A stretch of 64,000 bases of DNA from Bacillus sp. NEB1478 (lineage in GTDB: Bacteria; Bacillota; Bacilli; Bacillales; Fictibacillaceae): NCBI RefSeq assembly GCF_031582965.1, contig NZ_CP134049.1:744001-808000 (forward strand), in the 5' to 3' direction. Position numbers and translations under genes: made by a program. Positions 1 through 8,860 of this stretch are shown here, piece by piece. The stretch's first letter is position 1. Each line of letters begins with the position of its first letter. The notes beneath the pieces are model-generated. The model saw only the letters and a program-made list of their open reading frames with translations. It did no database searches and was not told the DNA's origin.

Positions 1-204
1 GCTCTGTTAGATGAAGAAGAAGAATTTGAAATCGTGCGTGAAAAACGCTTTGATTTTAAACCGATGGATACCGAAGAAGCTATTCTTCAAATGGATCTCT
101 TAGGTCATAACTTCTTCGTTTACAATAATGCCGAATCTGGTGAAATGAACGTCGTTTACAAACGTAGAGACGGAAAATACGGCCTTATTGCTGGTGAAGT
201 ATAA
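1..204 (+). CDS. hpf: Ribosome hibernation promoting factor, C-terminal part (partial)
   Basis: The frame is open from the first base and ends in TAA at 202-204, so only the last 67 residues are present. The sequence ([20 protein letters not shown], then FFVYNN and [13 protein letters not shown]) is the C-terminal dimerisation domain of long-form HPF (YvyD), which pairs 70S ribosomes into inactive 100S particles. Its place just before secA matches the B. subtilis order hpf-secA-prfB. A strong terminator follows. The identification rests on family recall, and the start lies outside the window. Confidence 0.9.
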   Translation, partial: ALLDEEEEFEIVREKRFDFKPMDTEEAILQMDLLGHNFFVYNNAESGEMNVVYKRRDGKYGLIAGEV

Positions 205-232
205 ACTTAAATTAAATATTAATGATGACGGG

Positions 233-261
233 CACACCCCTTTTTGAGGGGTGTGTTTTTT
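233..261 (+). terminator. Rho-independent terminator of hpf
   Basis: CACACCCC at 233-240 pairs perfectly with GGGGTGTG at 248-255 across a 7-nt loop and is followed by six T residues. Confidence 0.9.
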
Positions 262-358
262 AAATTGAAAAGATGCTGAGAATTTTATAAAGGAATACTG
301 TAATCTTTGGAGAAAACATTATAGCTAATATTTTTGTGAGTTTTAGGAGGTTTTGAAG

Positions 359-835
359 GTGAGAAATGAAATTCTTTTAAAACAACTCTCTGCTTTTCGT
401 CACAATACATTAAGCGTAATGGAAGGACTGAACGAAGAGGAAGCAGACTTTATTCCAGACGGCTTCAACAACAACATTCGCTGGAACTTGGGCCACATTT
501 ATTTAGATCAATATGATTGGCTCTATCACAAAACGAGAGAAGATAATCCATCACCCAGACATTATCGTGAATTGTTTGGCTACGGTACGAAGCCAGAGGA
601 TTGGAAACAGACACCCCCGACACTTTCAGAATTACGCAACCGATTAATGGAACAGGTCGAGCACATTAAGCACGAATTTGGCCATCGTCTCGATCAAGAA
701 TTGGACGAACTAACAGAGCTTGGCATGAACAGTTTTGCAGAAGTGCTTCCACGCACGTTTTATCATGAGGGTATTCATGTAGGAACGATCCTAGCGATTC
801 GAAAAGCGATCAACATACAGAAATCTGTTATTTAA
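359..835 (+). CDS. DinB-superfamily protein
   Basis: This encodes a protein of about 158 residues with the four-helix DinB/YfiT-type fold. The family's metal-binding histidines are visible in NLGHIY (His near 46) and FYHEGIHVG (His near 136 and 140). Such proteins are metal-dependent and some act as thiol (bacillithiol) transferases; the substrate here is unknown. AGGAGG at 345-350 lies 8 nt before the GTG at 359 but only 2 nt before the in-frame TTG at 353, so GTG is chosen. The gene is monocistronic, with a terminator directly after the stop codon. Confidence 0.8.
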   Translation: MRNEILLKQLSAFRHNTLSVMEGLNEEEADFIPDGFNNNIRWNLGHIYLDQYDWLYHKTREDNPSPRHYRELFGYGTKPEDWKQTPPTLSELRNRLMEQVEHIKHEFGHRLDQELDELTELGMNSFAEVLPRTFYHEGIHVGTILAIRKAINIQKSVI

Positions 836-860
836 AAAGGAGCAAATTCTGCTTCTTTTT
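834..860 (+). terminator. Terminator of the DinB-family gene (first of two near-identical copies)
   Basis: AAAAAGGAGCA pairs with TGCTTCTTTTT (one G-U pair) around a 5-nt loop, overlapping the TAA stop. The same 27-nt hairpin recurs at 1051-1077 with one difference. Confidence 0.8.
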
Positions 861-909
861 AGTTTGGCTTATTCAAAAGTATTTTAAATGGAATTGCCTA
901 AAAAGAAGT

Positions 910-1036
910 TGATTGAAGCGTAAGGTACGAGAATCCTTCGGGAGCAGCGTGACAGGTGAGACCCACAGGTGCATTGCGCCGAGGAGGCTCACCGCACGCC
1001 CCGCGGAAAGCAAATATCCTGTAGCGGAAATAAACT
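910..1036 (+). repeat. GC-rich Bacillaceae-type intergenic repeat
   Basis: This ~127-bp non-coding block is clearly richer in GC than its surroundings. It has the building blocks GGTGAGACCC, CCGAGGAGGCTCACCG and CCCCGCGGAAAGC, so GGTGAG and CTCACC can pair. I recall this element in intergenic regions of many Bacillaceae. A truncated relative is at 29848-29887, and a diverged subfamily at 34505-34667 and 58535-58699. Confidence 0.65.
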
Positions 1037-1050
1037 TTACCACTTGAAAC

Positions 1051-1077
1051 AAAAAGGAGCAAATTCTGCTCCTTTTT
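1051..1077 (+). terminator. Second copy of the 834-860 terminator
   Basis: A perfect 11-bp stem (AAAAAGGAGCA / TGCTCCTTTTT) with a 5-nt loop. Together with the copy at 834 it brackets the GC-rich repeat. Confidence 0.75.
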
Positions 1078-1153
1078 GTGTTTTTTAAAAGTAATAATCT
1101 CTGCAAAATTTGTAAAAAAGGAGTATACTTACTAACTGAAAGAAACTTACAGA

Positions 1154-1813
1154 ATGAAAGAAGTGACACCGATGAAACCTCTTCAAGTGAATTTATGGTT
1201 TATTTGTTCGATTCTTTTAAATGCTTTAGGAAATAGTTTTATGATAGTAGCCAATCTTGGTAGTGCCCCGTGGACTTCTGCCGGTCAAAACATTGGCTCC
1301 ATGCTTCCGATATCGATTGGGGTATGCATTATTCTTTTGAACGTATTCTCATTTATTCTTTGTTATTTGCTGAAGGTGCGATTTACTTTGTCCGTTATAA
1401 TAAAAAGCGTAGCTCTTGCTTTTGTTTTTGGACTATTTATTGATGTGTTTGTTCATTTGCACCATCTCATTTATGTACCGGAAAGCATGCTTTTCAGATG
1501 TCTTTATTTATTAATTGGCATCAATTTTGTGGCCATAGCCGTTTGCATTTATTTTCAACTGGATTCTGTTTATCTGCCTTTTGATTATTTGTTGCAGGCT
1601 TTTGCAAAATTAAAACAAAGTTATACGGTAGGAACGATCTTTTGCATGTCCATTCCTTTGTCAATCAGTATCTTAATCATTTTATTGCAACATCATTTAA
1701 TGGGTATCGGAATAGGGACGCTTCTATTTGTTTTCGGAATCGGCTACTTAATCGACCATTACAATAAAAGAATCATATTAAATAAAGTTTCAGACCTCGA
1801 CCATCGTATGTGA
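1154..1813 (+). CDS. YczE/YitT-like integral membrane protein
   Basis: A 219-residue hydrophobic protein with about five to six membrane segments. The N-terminal region NALGNSFMIVANLGSAPWTS is typical of the YczE/YyaS family (COG2364) of uncharacterised membrane proteins, some of which sit beside transport or antibiotic genes. No function can be assigned. ATG at 1154 and ATG at 1172 are both possible starts; neither has a strong ribosome binding site, though GAAAGAAGTG precedes the second. The gene stands alone, and its stop codon lies inside the downstream terminator. Confidence 0.75.
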   Translation: MKEVTPMKPLQVNLWFICSILLNALGNSFMIVANLGSAPWTSAGQNIGSMLPISIGVCIILLNVFSFILCYLLKVRFTLSVIIKSVALAFVFGLFIDVFVHLHHLIYVPESMLFRCLYLLIGINFVAIAVCIYFQLDSVYLPFDYLLQAFAKLKQSYTVGTIFCMSIPLSISILIILLQHHLMGIGIGTLLFVFGIGYLIDHYNKRIILNKVSDLDHRM

Positions 1814-1831
1814 TCGAGGTTTTGTTTTTTT
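1794..1831 (+). terminator. Terminator of the YczE-like gene
   Basis: ACCTCGA pairs with TCGAGGT around the stop codon and a T-rich tract follows. Confidence 0.8.
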
Positions 1832-1907
1832 ACATTTCCATTAAAATCCTCGTCTAAATGTGCATTTCATGGAAGGAATCTGTTATAGGTAAAGGGAACT
1901 AGTTGAG

Positions 1908-1921
1908 AGGAAGCGCTTACA
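1908..1921 (-). promoter_or_regulatory. cre box (CcpA operator) upstream of the acyl-CoA ligase
   Basis: On the minus strand the site reads TGTAAGCGCTTCCT, which fits all positions of the Bacillus cre consensus TGWAARCGYTWNCW. It lies 38 bp before the ATG of the fatty-acid CoA ligase, a position suited to carbon catabolite repression. Confidence 0.7.
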
Positions 1922-1958
1922 ATAATGTATTTGTCTATTAAAAGGAGGAGAAGCAGTC

Positions 1959-3587
1959 ATGATGATGAATGTACCTTTTCGAGTAACAAGTATGCTGGAG
2001 CACGCTGAACGGTATTTTGCAAAAAAAGAAGTAACGAGCAGGACAATGTCAGGAATACGTAATTTCACTTACCGTGAAATTGGTGAAAGAACGCGAAGAT
2101 TATCGAGTGCGTTAAAGCGCCTTGGTGTCCAAAAAGGGGAGCGGGTTGGAACTCTTGCTTGGAACCACCACCGCCATCTCGAAGCGTACTTTGCGATTCC
2201 AGGTGTTGAAGCTGTCCTTCACACGATTAATATCCGCCTTTCTCCACAGCATGTTGCCTTTATCATCAATCACGCCGATGATCAGATTTTATTAATCGAT
2301 CAAGATATCCTGCCTCTTGTAGAACATCTAAAAGACCATATTCCAAACGTAAAAGCCTATATTTTAATGACGGATGAAGACGAACTGCCGCAATCTCCAT
2401 TACAGCCTTTGTATCATTATGAAAAATTGCTGGAAACAGGTGACCCGGATTATGAATTTCCACAAAATGTGGACGAGAACGATCCGGTAGGGATGTGTTT
2501 TTCGTCAGCCACGACTGGTAATCCAAAAGGGGTAACATACACGCATCGTTCAACGGTTCTTCATTCGATGGCACTGGGGCTCGCGGATTGCGGTGCGGTG
2601 TCTGAAAGTGATGTCTGCATGCCTGTTGTTCCGATGTTCCATGTTAATGCGTGGGGACTTCCTTATGCAGCAACTTGGTTCGGATCAAAGCAGGTTATGC
2701 CAGGGCCACAGTTTACGCCAAAACTTTTAGCAGAATTGATCGAGATGGAGAAGGTAACTGTAACCGCAGGGGTTCCGACCATATGGATGGGATTGCTTCG
2801 TGAACTCGAACAAAAAAGTTATGAAACTTCAAGTCTGCGAGCTGTCTTATGCGGAGGATCTGCTGCGCCAAAAGGAATGATCCGAGCATTCCAAGAAAAG
2901 CATAACATTCCGTTCATGCATGCATACGGAATGACAGAAACGAGTCCGCTGGTTATTTCAACCCGATTAAAATCGTATCAGACGGACTTGGATGATGAAG
3001 CAAAATTAGATATAAAAGCAAAGCAAGGTTACGTTGTTCCAGGTGTTGAAATGAAGGTGCTTGGTGCGAATGGTGAAGTGAAATGGGACGGGAACGAGAT
3101 GGGTGAGCTGCTGCTCAGATCAAACTGGATCGCGGATGAATATTACAATGACGACCGGACAGAAGGAACGTTCGTTGACGGCTGGCTGCATACGGGTGAT
3201 GTCGTAACTGTTGATGAAGAGGGATTCGTGAAAATCGTCGACCGTACGAAAGATCTCATCAAAAGCGGTGGTGAGTGGATTTCGTCAGTCGATTTAGAGA
3301 ATGCGATCATGGCGCATCCGGATGTTTTCGAAGCATCGGTTATAGCGGTTCCTCATCCGGAGTGGCAGGAGCGGCCGCTTGCATGTGTTGTTATAAAAGA
3401 AGAAGCAACAGATAAGGTGACGAAAGAAGATATTCTGGAATATTTAAAACCCCAGTTCGTGAAGTGGTGGATTCCAGACGATATTGTGTTCTTGGAAGAG
3501 ATTCCGAAAACATCAGTAGGGAAATTCCTAAAACGAACATTGCGTGATCAGCTGAAAGATCACTATATGACAACCACAAAATCATAA
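1959..3587 (+). CDS. Fatty-acyl-CoA synthetase (AMP-forming)
   Basis: A 542-residue ANL-superfamily ligase that should activate a medium or long fatty acid with ATP and CoA. Visible motifs are the P-loop SSATTGNPKGV near residues 181-191, YGMTETSP near 322-329, the GWLHTGD motif near 408, the hinge DRTKDLIKSGGEWIS near 428, and the adenylation lysine in KTSVGK near 517. Length and order are full for the AlkK/medium-chain type. AAAGGAGGAG precedes three consecutive ATGs; the first is taken. A cre box upstream suggests repression by CcpA in good carbon supply. The chain-length preference cannot be read from sequence. Confidence 0.88.
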   Translation: MMMNVPFRVTSMLEHAERYFAKKEVTSRTMSGIRNFTYREIGERTRRLSSALKRLGVQKGERVGTLAWNHHRHLEAYFAIPGVEAVLHTINIRLSPQHVAFIINHADDQILLIDQDILPLVEHLKDHIPNVKAYILMTDEDELPQSPLQPLYHYEKLLETGDPDYEFPQNVDENDPVGMCFSSATTGNPKGVTYTHRSTVLHSMALGLADCGAVSESDVCMPVVPMFHVNAWGLPYAATWFGSKQVMPGPQFTPKLLAELIEMEKVTVTAGVPTIWMGLLRELEQKSYETSSLRAVLCGGSAAPKGMIRAFQEKHNIPFMHAYGMTETSPLVISTRLKSYQTDLDDEAKLDIKAKQGYVVPGVEMKVLGANGEVKWDGNEMGELLLRSNWIADEYYNDDRTEGTFVDGWLHTGDVVTVDEEGFVKIVDRTKDLIKSGGEWISSVDLENAIMAHPDVFEASVIAVPHPEWQERPLACVVIKEEATDKVTKEDILEYLKPQFVKWWIPDDIVFLEEIPKTSVGKFLKRTLRDQLKDHYMTTTKS

Positions 3588-3640
3588 AGATCGAATTGAA
3601 GATCATCTAGATAACAAGTTATCTTTTCTGGTAATGAAAA

Positions 3641-3680
3641 AAAGCATTGCTCTCAATTATTGAGGGCAGTGCTTTTCTCT
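3641..3680. terminator. Bidirectional terminator
   Basis: AAGCATTGCTCTCAA and TTGAGGGCAGTGCTT form a long stem flanked by A and T tracts. It serves the ligase (+) and the convergent gene ending at 3688 (-). Confidence 0.8.
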
Positions 3681-3687
3681 TGTTCGA

Positions 3688-4272
3688 TTATTTTTGTGTT
3701 TTTTGCCACCATTTATAGGTTTCAGTTACTTCCCAAAAATCGGTTGTCGATTTGTAATCATTTAATGTAATATCCAGGTCATGAAAGATTCGATGAGCCC
3801 CTTTTAAAGCATCGATATTCTTTTCATGATAGCCTGCTTCTATCTTATTTATGGCGGTTTCAACATCTTTTTTCAGTGGTCCAGAAACATACGGCAGTAT
3901 GTCTTGCTGCGTTTCCTGAACCTTGCTTTTCAGTTCTTCAAGATTGCTATTAATTTTATAATTATGCCAATTTCCAAAGCCAAGTTCACTGTTCCAGTAT
4001 TCATGCATCCTATTTATCCGATGATTTATCTCAGTGACAGGAACTTGGATTGTCGGCTTGTAGATTGCAGTTCCTGTTGATTTTTCAGCGTTTGTGATTT
4101 CTTCTTCCGATGGCAGATCTACTTCAGATGTGGATGATGTACCGAATAATGCAAAATATCCCCATGTACCGACTCCTCCGATAAGGAACAAACTCAGTAT
4201 TACCGTTAGAATGATCGTTTTCTTTTTTTCGCTGCGATTATCTTTCGTTCTTTCCAGATCGGTATGTCCCAT
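3688..4272 (-). CDS. Hypothetical membrane-anchored protein
   Basis: This encodes 194 residues with a basic N-terminal tail, one membrane helix at about residues 20-40 (TIILTVILSLFLIGGVGTWG) and an extracytoplasmic, mostly helical domain containing YWNSELGFGNWHNYKIN and a C-terminal WEVTETYKWWQKT. It resembles no family I can name. An upstream ATG at 4287 overlaps the ribosome binding site: AGGAGG lies inside that extension and ends 5 nt before the ATG at 4272, so 4272 is the start. It is divergent from secA. Confidence 0.7.
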   Translation of the reverse strand: MGHTDLERTKDNRSEKKKTIILTVILSLFLIGGVGTWGYFALFGTSSTSEVDLPSEEEITNAEKSTGTAIYKPTIQVPVTEINHRINRMHEYWNSELGFGNWHNYKINSNLEELKSKVQETQQDILPYVSGPLKKDVETAINKIEAGYHEKNIDALKGAHRIFHDLDITLNDYKSTTDFWEVTETYKWWQKTQK

Positions 4273-4453
4273 TTGAACCTCCTGCATACGTTTCCATTAT
4301 TTTACCAAAACTTTCACGTTATGTCTGTATTAAACACGTGTTTAAATATTCACTTAATCTCGTTTTTATAAAAATTTACATAAACAGGGATGGGGTTATA
4401 GGTTCCGATATAATATCCGATATAAGAATAGTAGCGAAAAGATTTGGCATTTC

Positions 4454-4482
4454 TTGTGGCTCGAATCACAAACTGGTAGAAT
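4454..4482 (+). promoter_or_regulatory. Possible sigma-A promoter of secA
   Basis: TTGTGG and TAGAAT are separated by 17 bp and end 43 bp before the secA ATG. The -35 match is poor. Confidence 0.3.
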
Positions 4483-4525
4483 AGAAGTGGTATATAATTC
4501 TCGAAAACAGGGAGCGTTTATTCGG

Positions 4526-7045
4526 ATGATAAGCATTTTGAAAAAGATTTTTCCAACTTCCAATGATAGGTCGTTAAATAGATACGAGAAAATTGCAGAA
4601 AAAGTGGAAGCATTAACTGATGAGTATAAAGCACTCAGTGATGAAGCTTTAGCTCAAAAAACGATCGAATTCAAAGGACGTATCGAAAAAGGAGAGTCAC
4701 TGGACGATCTTTTGCCAGAGGCGTTTGCGACTGTTCGTGAAGCTTCTGAACGTGTGTTAAAGATGCGCCATTATCCTGTTCAGATCATGGGTGCGGTAGC
4801 GCTGCATGAAGGGAATATTGCAGAAATGAAAACCGGTGAAGGTAAAACGCTCGTTGCGACAATGCCGGTTTATTTGAACGCGCTTAGCGGACAAGGTGTT
4901 CACGTTGTTACGGTCAACGAATACTTAGCTCGCCGTGACTCCGAAATCATGGGTCCTCTTTACAACTTCCTTGGTCTAGAGGTTGGTTTGAACGTTTCAG
5001 ACCTTTCAAAAGAAGAAAAGCGTGAAGCGTACGATGCGGATATTACGTATGGTACAAACAATGAGTTCGGTTTCGATTATTTGCGAGACAACATGGTTGT
5101 TTATAAGGAACAAATGGTTCAGCGCCGCAACTATGCAATCGTCGATGAAGTCGATTCCATCCTTGTCGATGAAGCACGTACACCGCTCATCATTTCAGGA
5201 TCTGCGGCAAAGTCAACACAGCTGTATCAAATGGCAAACATGTTCGTGCGCCAGTTGAAAAAGGAAGTAGATTTTACAGTTGATGAAAAAACGAAAAACG
5301 TACAGCTGACAGAAGAAGGAATCAATAAAGCAGAGCAAATGTTCAGCATTGATAACCTTTATGATTATCAGCACGTAACACTGAATCACCATATTAATCA
5401 AGCGTTAAAAGCGCAAGCAATCATGCATTTGGATGTGGATTATGTCGTTCAAGAAGGCGAAATTGTCATCGTTGATCCGTTCACGGGACGTTTGATGGCT
5501 GGCCGCCGCTACAGCGACGGACTTCACCAGGCGATCGAGGCAAAAGAAGGTCTTGAGATCCAGCGTGAAAGTATGACACTTGCGACGATCACGTTCCAAA
5601 ACTACTTCCGTATGTACAACAAACTTGCTGGTATGACTGGTACTGCGAAAACGGAAGAAGAGGAATTCCGCAACATCTATAACATGGATGTTATCGTGAT
5701 TCCAACGAACCGTCCGATCGCGCGTGAAGACAGATCAGATCTTATTTATAAAACCATGCAAGGAAAGTTCAAGGCGATCGCTGCTGAAATTGAAGAGCGC
5801 CATAAAACGGGACAGCCGATCCTTGTGGGTACGGTTGCCGTTGAAACGTCTGAGTTGCTTTCACAATTATTGAGCAAACGTAAAATTCAGCATAACGTGT
5901 TGAATGCGAAAAACCATGAACGTGAAGCAGAGATCATCGAGAACGCTGGTCAGCTTGGCATGGTAACCATCGCGACAAACATGGCTGGCCGTGGTACAGA
6001 CATCAAGCTTGGCGAAGGTGTTCGTGAAGTTGGCGGCCTTCACATTTTAGGTACAGAGCGTCACGAGTCCCGCCGTATCGATAATCAGCTCCGAGGTCGT
6101 GCCGGACGTCAAGGTGACCCTGGTTCATCTCAATTCTACATCTCAATGGAAGATGAACTAATGAGACGTTTCGGTTCTGATAACTTGATGACGATGATGG
6201 AGCGTCTCGGAATGGATGAAGACACTCCGATCGAGTCAAAGCTCGTAACAAAAGCGGTAGAATCTGCACAGAAACGAGTGGAAGGTTCGAACTTCGATGC
6301 ACGTAAACAATTGCTTCAATATGACGATGTTATGCGTCAGCAGCGTGAAATCATCTATGCTCAGCGTCAAGAAGTATTAGATGCTGAAAATTTAAGCAGC
6401 ATCGTATTGCGTATGATCGATTCAACGATTGAACGCATCGTAACGGTTCACACGCCTGATGCAGAAGTTCAGGAAGAGTGGGACATCAAAGAAATCGTGG
6501 ATTATGTGAACGCGGTTATGTTCACCGAATCTGCCTTTACTGAAAAAGATCTGTTCGGTCTTGACCGTGAAGAGATTTTAGAGAGGATTCAAGAGAAAGT
6601 TCATGCAGCATTTGCTGAGAAAGAGAAGATGATGCCCGCTGAACAAATGGCTGAGTTTGAAAAAGCAGTCATCCTTCGTTCTGTTGACAGCAAGTGGATG
6701 GATCATATCGACCAAATGGAGCAGCTTCGCCAAGGTATTCACCTTCGTGCATATGGCCAAGTAGATCCGTTGCGTGAATATCAATTTGAAGGCTTTGAAA
6801 TGTTCGAAGCGATGATCGCAGCGATCGAAGAAGAAGTCACAACGTATATTTTAAAAGCGCAAGTCGAGGAAAATCAAAATATGCAGCGTGAACAAGTGGC
6901 TGAAGGTAAAGCGGTCGTTCCTAGCGATAAGCAGGAAACGAAAAAGAAGCCAGCACGCAAGAAGCAGGACATCAAGCGTAATGCACCTTGTCCGTGCGGT
7001 AGCGGTAAAAAATACAAGCAATGTCACGGGGCAGATGTCGAATAA
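4526..7045 (+). CDS. secA: Preprotein translocase ATPase SecA
   Basis: This encodes 839 residues, the usual length (B. subtilis SecA has 841). SecA drives secretory proteins through SecYEG with ATP. Walker A GEGKT lies near residue 103, the [19 protein letters not shown] block near 206, and the helicase region GRGTDIKL further on. The C-terminal zinc-binding SEC-C tail [14 protein letters not shown], which binds SecB or ribosome, ends the protein. The ATG at 4526 (MISILKKIF) aligns with known SecA starts, and GGGAG lies upstream; the open frame extends 24 codons further but without family support. It lies between hpf and prfB as in Bacillus. Confidence 0.97.
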   Translation: MISILKKIFPTSNDRSLNRYEKIAEKVEALTDEYKALSDEALAQKTIEFKGRIEKGESLDDLLPEAFATVREASERVLKMRHYPVQIMGAVALHEGNIAEMKTGEGKTLVATMPVYLNALSGQGVHVVTVNEYLARRDSEIMGPLYNFLGLEVGLNVSDLSKEEKREAYDADITYGTNNEFGFDYLRDNMVVYKEQMVQRRNYAIVDEVDSILVDEARTPLIISGSAAKSTQLYQMANMFVRQLKKEVDFTVDEKTKNVQLTEEGINKAEQMFSIDNLYDYQHVTLNHHINQALKAQAIMHLDVDYVVQEGEIVIVDPFTGRLMAGRRYSDGLHQAIEAKEGLEIQRESMTLATITFQNYFRMYNKLAGMTGTAKTEEEEFRNIYNMDVIVIPTNRPIAREDRSDLIYKTMQGKFKAIAAEIEERHKTGQPILVGTVAVETSELLSQLLSKRKIQHNVLNAKNHEREAEIIENAGQLGMVTIATNMAGRGTDIKLGEGVREVGGLHILGTERHESRRIDNQLRGRAGRQGDPGSSQFYISMEDELMRRFGSDNLMTMMERLGMDEDTPIESKLVTKAVESAQKRVEGSNFDARKQLLQYDDVMRQQREIIYAQRQEVLDAENLSSIVLRMIDSTIERIVTVHTPDAEVQEEWDIKEIVDYVNAVMFTESAFTEKDLFGLDREEILERIQEKVHAAFAEKEKMMPAEQMAEFEKAVILRSVDSKWMDHIDQMEQLRQGIHLRAYGQVDPLREYQFEGFEMFEAMIAAIEEEVTTYILKAQVEENQNMQREQVAEGKAVVPSDKQETKKKPARKKQDIKRNAPCPCGSGKKYKQCHGADVE

Positions 7046-7100
7046 TTCGTGATCACAATAAAAGTGAAGGGAGTCTCTTCAGGGGCTCTCTTTACTGCGT

Positions 7101-7223
7101 TTATACTATCCGATAGCATTAACTTGTGGCAGGGAAATATTCTACGCAGATACAAGTTAAAGTTAATAGTATAAGTGCAATTAAGGCTGACAGAAAAGGG
7201 TTGGCGTCAGCCAAGTTTTCTTT
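7101..7223 (+). repeat. 120-bp tandem repeat, copy 1
   Basis: The unit starts with an ACTATC-type box, passes AACTTGT and ACAAGTT (inverted arms), then a GATAGT-type box, and ends in a GGCTGAC/GTCAGCC hairpin followed by AAGTTTTCTTT. This copy is the most diverged of three. Confidence 0.8.
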
Positions 7224-7343
7224 ACACTATCAGAAAGTATAACTTGTTAACTGGGGGATATTCGACGCAGATACAAGTTAAAGTCGATAGTATAAGTGCA
7301 ACTAAGGCTGACAGAAAGGCTTTGTGTCAGCCGAGTTTTCTTT
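7224..7343 (+). repeat. 120-bp tandem repeat, copy 2
   Basis: Copies 2 and 3 are in exact 120-bp register and nearly identical. ACTATC and AACTTGT on the left pair with ACAAGTT and GATAGT on the right, giving a nested inverted repeat. GGCTGAC/GTCAGCC plus a T-rich run gives a second, terminator-like hairpin. Confidence 0.85.
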
Positions 7344-7461
7344 ACACTATCAGAAAGTATAACTTGTTAACTAGGGGATATTCGACGTAGATACAAGTTA
7401 AAGTCGATAGTATAAGTGCAACTAAGGCTGACAGAAAGGCGTCAGCCGAGTTTTCTTTATG
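7344..7461 (+). repeat. 120-bp tandem repeat, copy 3
   Basis: As copy 2, but the loop of the GGCTGAC/GTCAGCC hairpin is shortened by about 8 nt. The three copies fill most of the space between secA and prfB and encode nothing convincing. Confidence 0.85.
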
Positions 7462-7525
7462 ATAAACCGTCCAAATGCCGCATATGTTAAAAAGCGGTGA
7501 CAATAATAATAGAGGTGCAGAGACT

Positions 7526-8624
7526 ATGGATTTAGTAGAAGTGAAACAGGAACTGAACATTATTGAAAAACGAATCAACGACTTTAGGGGGTCTCTTTGA
7601 CCTCGATACAAAAAAAGCCCGCATTGCTGAACTAGATGAGCAAATGAGTGCCCCGACATTTTGGGATGACCAAAATGCTGCGCAAGTTGTCATTAATGAA
7701 GCAAACGGATTGAAAGAACAAGTAAATGAATTTGAAGATCTCGCTTCTTCATATGATGACTTGGAAGTCGCTCACGAGCTAGTGAAGGAAGAGCCGGACG
7801 CTGATCTGCAAAAAGAACTTGTAAAAGACTTAAAACAGCTTATCACTAACTTAAATGATTTCGAACTTCAGTTATTGCTGAACGAACCTTACGATAAAAA
7901 CAACGCGATCCTGGAACTTCATCCTGGTGCTGGCGGTACAGAATCCCAGGACTGGGCATCCATGCTGCTTCGTATGTACACGCGTTATGCAGAGCGCCAA
8001 GGCTATAAAGTGGAAACTCTCGATTATCTGCCTGGTGACGAAGCGGGTGTGAAATCGGTAACGCTGAGCATTAAAGGACATAACGCTTACGGCTATTTGA
8101 AGGCTGAAAAAGGTGTTCACCGTCTTGTGCGTATTTCACCGTTTGATTCATCAGGCCGCCGTCACACATCATTCGTTTCATGTGAAGTAATGCCGGAGAT
8201 TAATGATGACTCTGAAATTGAGATTCGAACTGAAGATTTAAAAATTGATACGTATCGTGCGTCAGGCGCTGGCGGTCAGCACGTTAACACGACTGACTCA
8301 GCTGTTCGGATGACACACATTCCGACAAACACGGTTGTTTCTTGCCAAACCGAGCGTTCACAGATCAAAAACCGCGAGCGTGCCATGAAAATGATGATGG
8401 CAAAACTCGTACAGCGCCGTTTAGAAGAACAGCAAGCTCAACTGAATGAAATCCGCGGTGAACAAAAAGAAATCGGATGGGGAAGCCAGATTCGTTCATA
8501 CGTCTTCCACCCATACAGCCTCGTAAAAGATCACCGTACGAACACCGAAGTCGGTAACGTACAATCCGTCATGGACGGCGAAATCACACCATTCATCGAT
8601 TCATACTTGAGATCAAAGCTATAA
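7526..8624 (+). CDS. prfB: Peptide chain release factor 2 (programmed +1 frameshift)
   Basis: RF2 terminates translation at UGA and UAA. The first 24 codons run from ATG 7526 to CTT 7595-7597 and meet an in-frame TGA at 7598-7600. A +1 slip at CTT-TGA-C continues at GAC 7599, giving 365 residues, the usual length. The internal Shine-Dalgarno-like AGGGGG at 7586-7591 lies 3 nt before the slippery CTT, as in other prfB genes. The SPF anticodon-like motif (near residue 204) and GGQ (near 250) are intact. Frameshifting makes synthesis self-regulating: low RF2 favours the slip. Confidence 0.96.
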
Positions 8625-8643
8625 GATAAGATTAGATTCGGAG

Positions 8644-8673
8644 AACCCCCGGGCGGCTGCTCGGGGGTTTTTT
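8644..8673 (+). terminator. Terminator of prfB
   Basis: AACCCCCG pairs with CGGGGGTT, followed by a run of T residues. Confidence 0.88.
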
Positions 8674-8735
8674 ATTGTGATTGGGGAAGGGATGTCGGGT
8701 TTTGTAGGTTCGTGTTTATGTAGGATGAAAGTGTG

Positions 8736-8805
8736 GGAATGTCAGGAAAAAGTGTGGGATTTCTTGAGAAAAGTCTGGATATAACCAAAAAAAGTCTGAC
8801 ATTCC
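8736..8805. repeat. 10-bp inverted repeat with short internal repeats
   Basis: GGAATGTCAG (8736-8745) and CTGACATTCC (8796-8805) are perfect inverted arms. Between and beside them are two AAAGTGTGGGA-like and two AAAGTCTG-like repeats. No gene overlaps. Confidence 0.5.
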
Positions 8806-8860
8806 AACTCAAAATTGTGAGATTAGCAAAAGAATTAACCATCCTAATACCCTTATTTAG

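Noticed and set aside
4454..4525. 24-codon N-terminal extension of SecA
   Set aside because: SecA proteins begin at the equivalent of MISILKKIF; the extension overlaps the promoter region.
5022..5258. Open frames inside secA and other long genes in alternative frames
   Set aside because: These are shadows of strongly conserved coding sequence and have no translation signals of their own.
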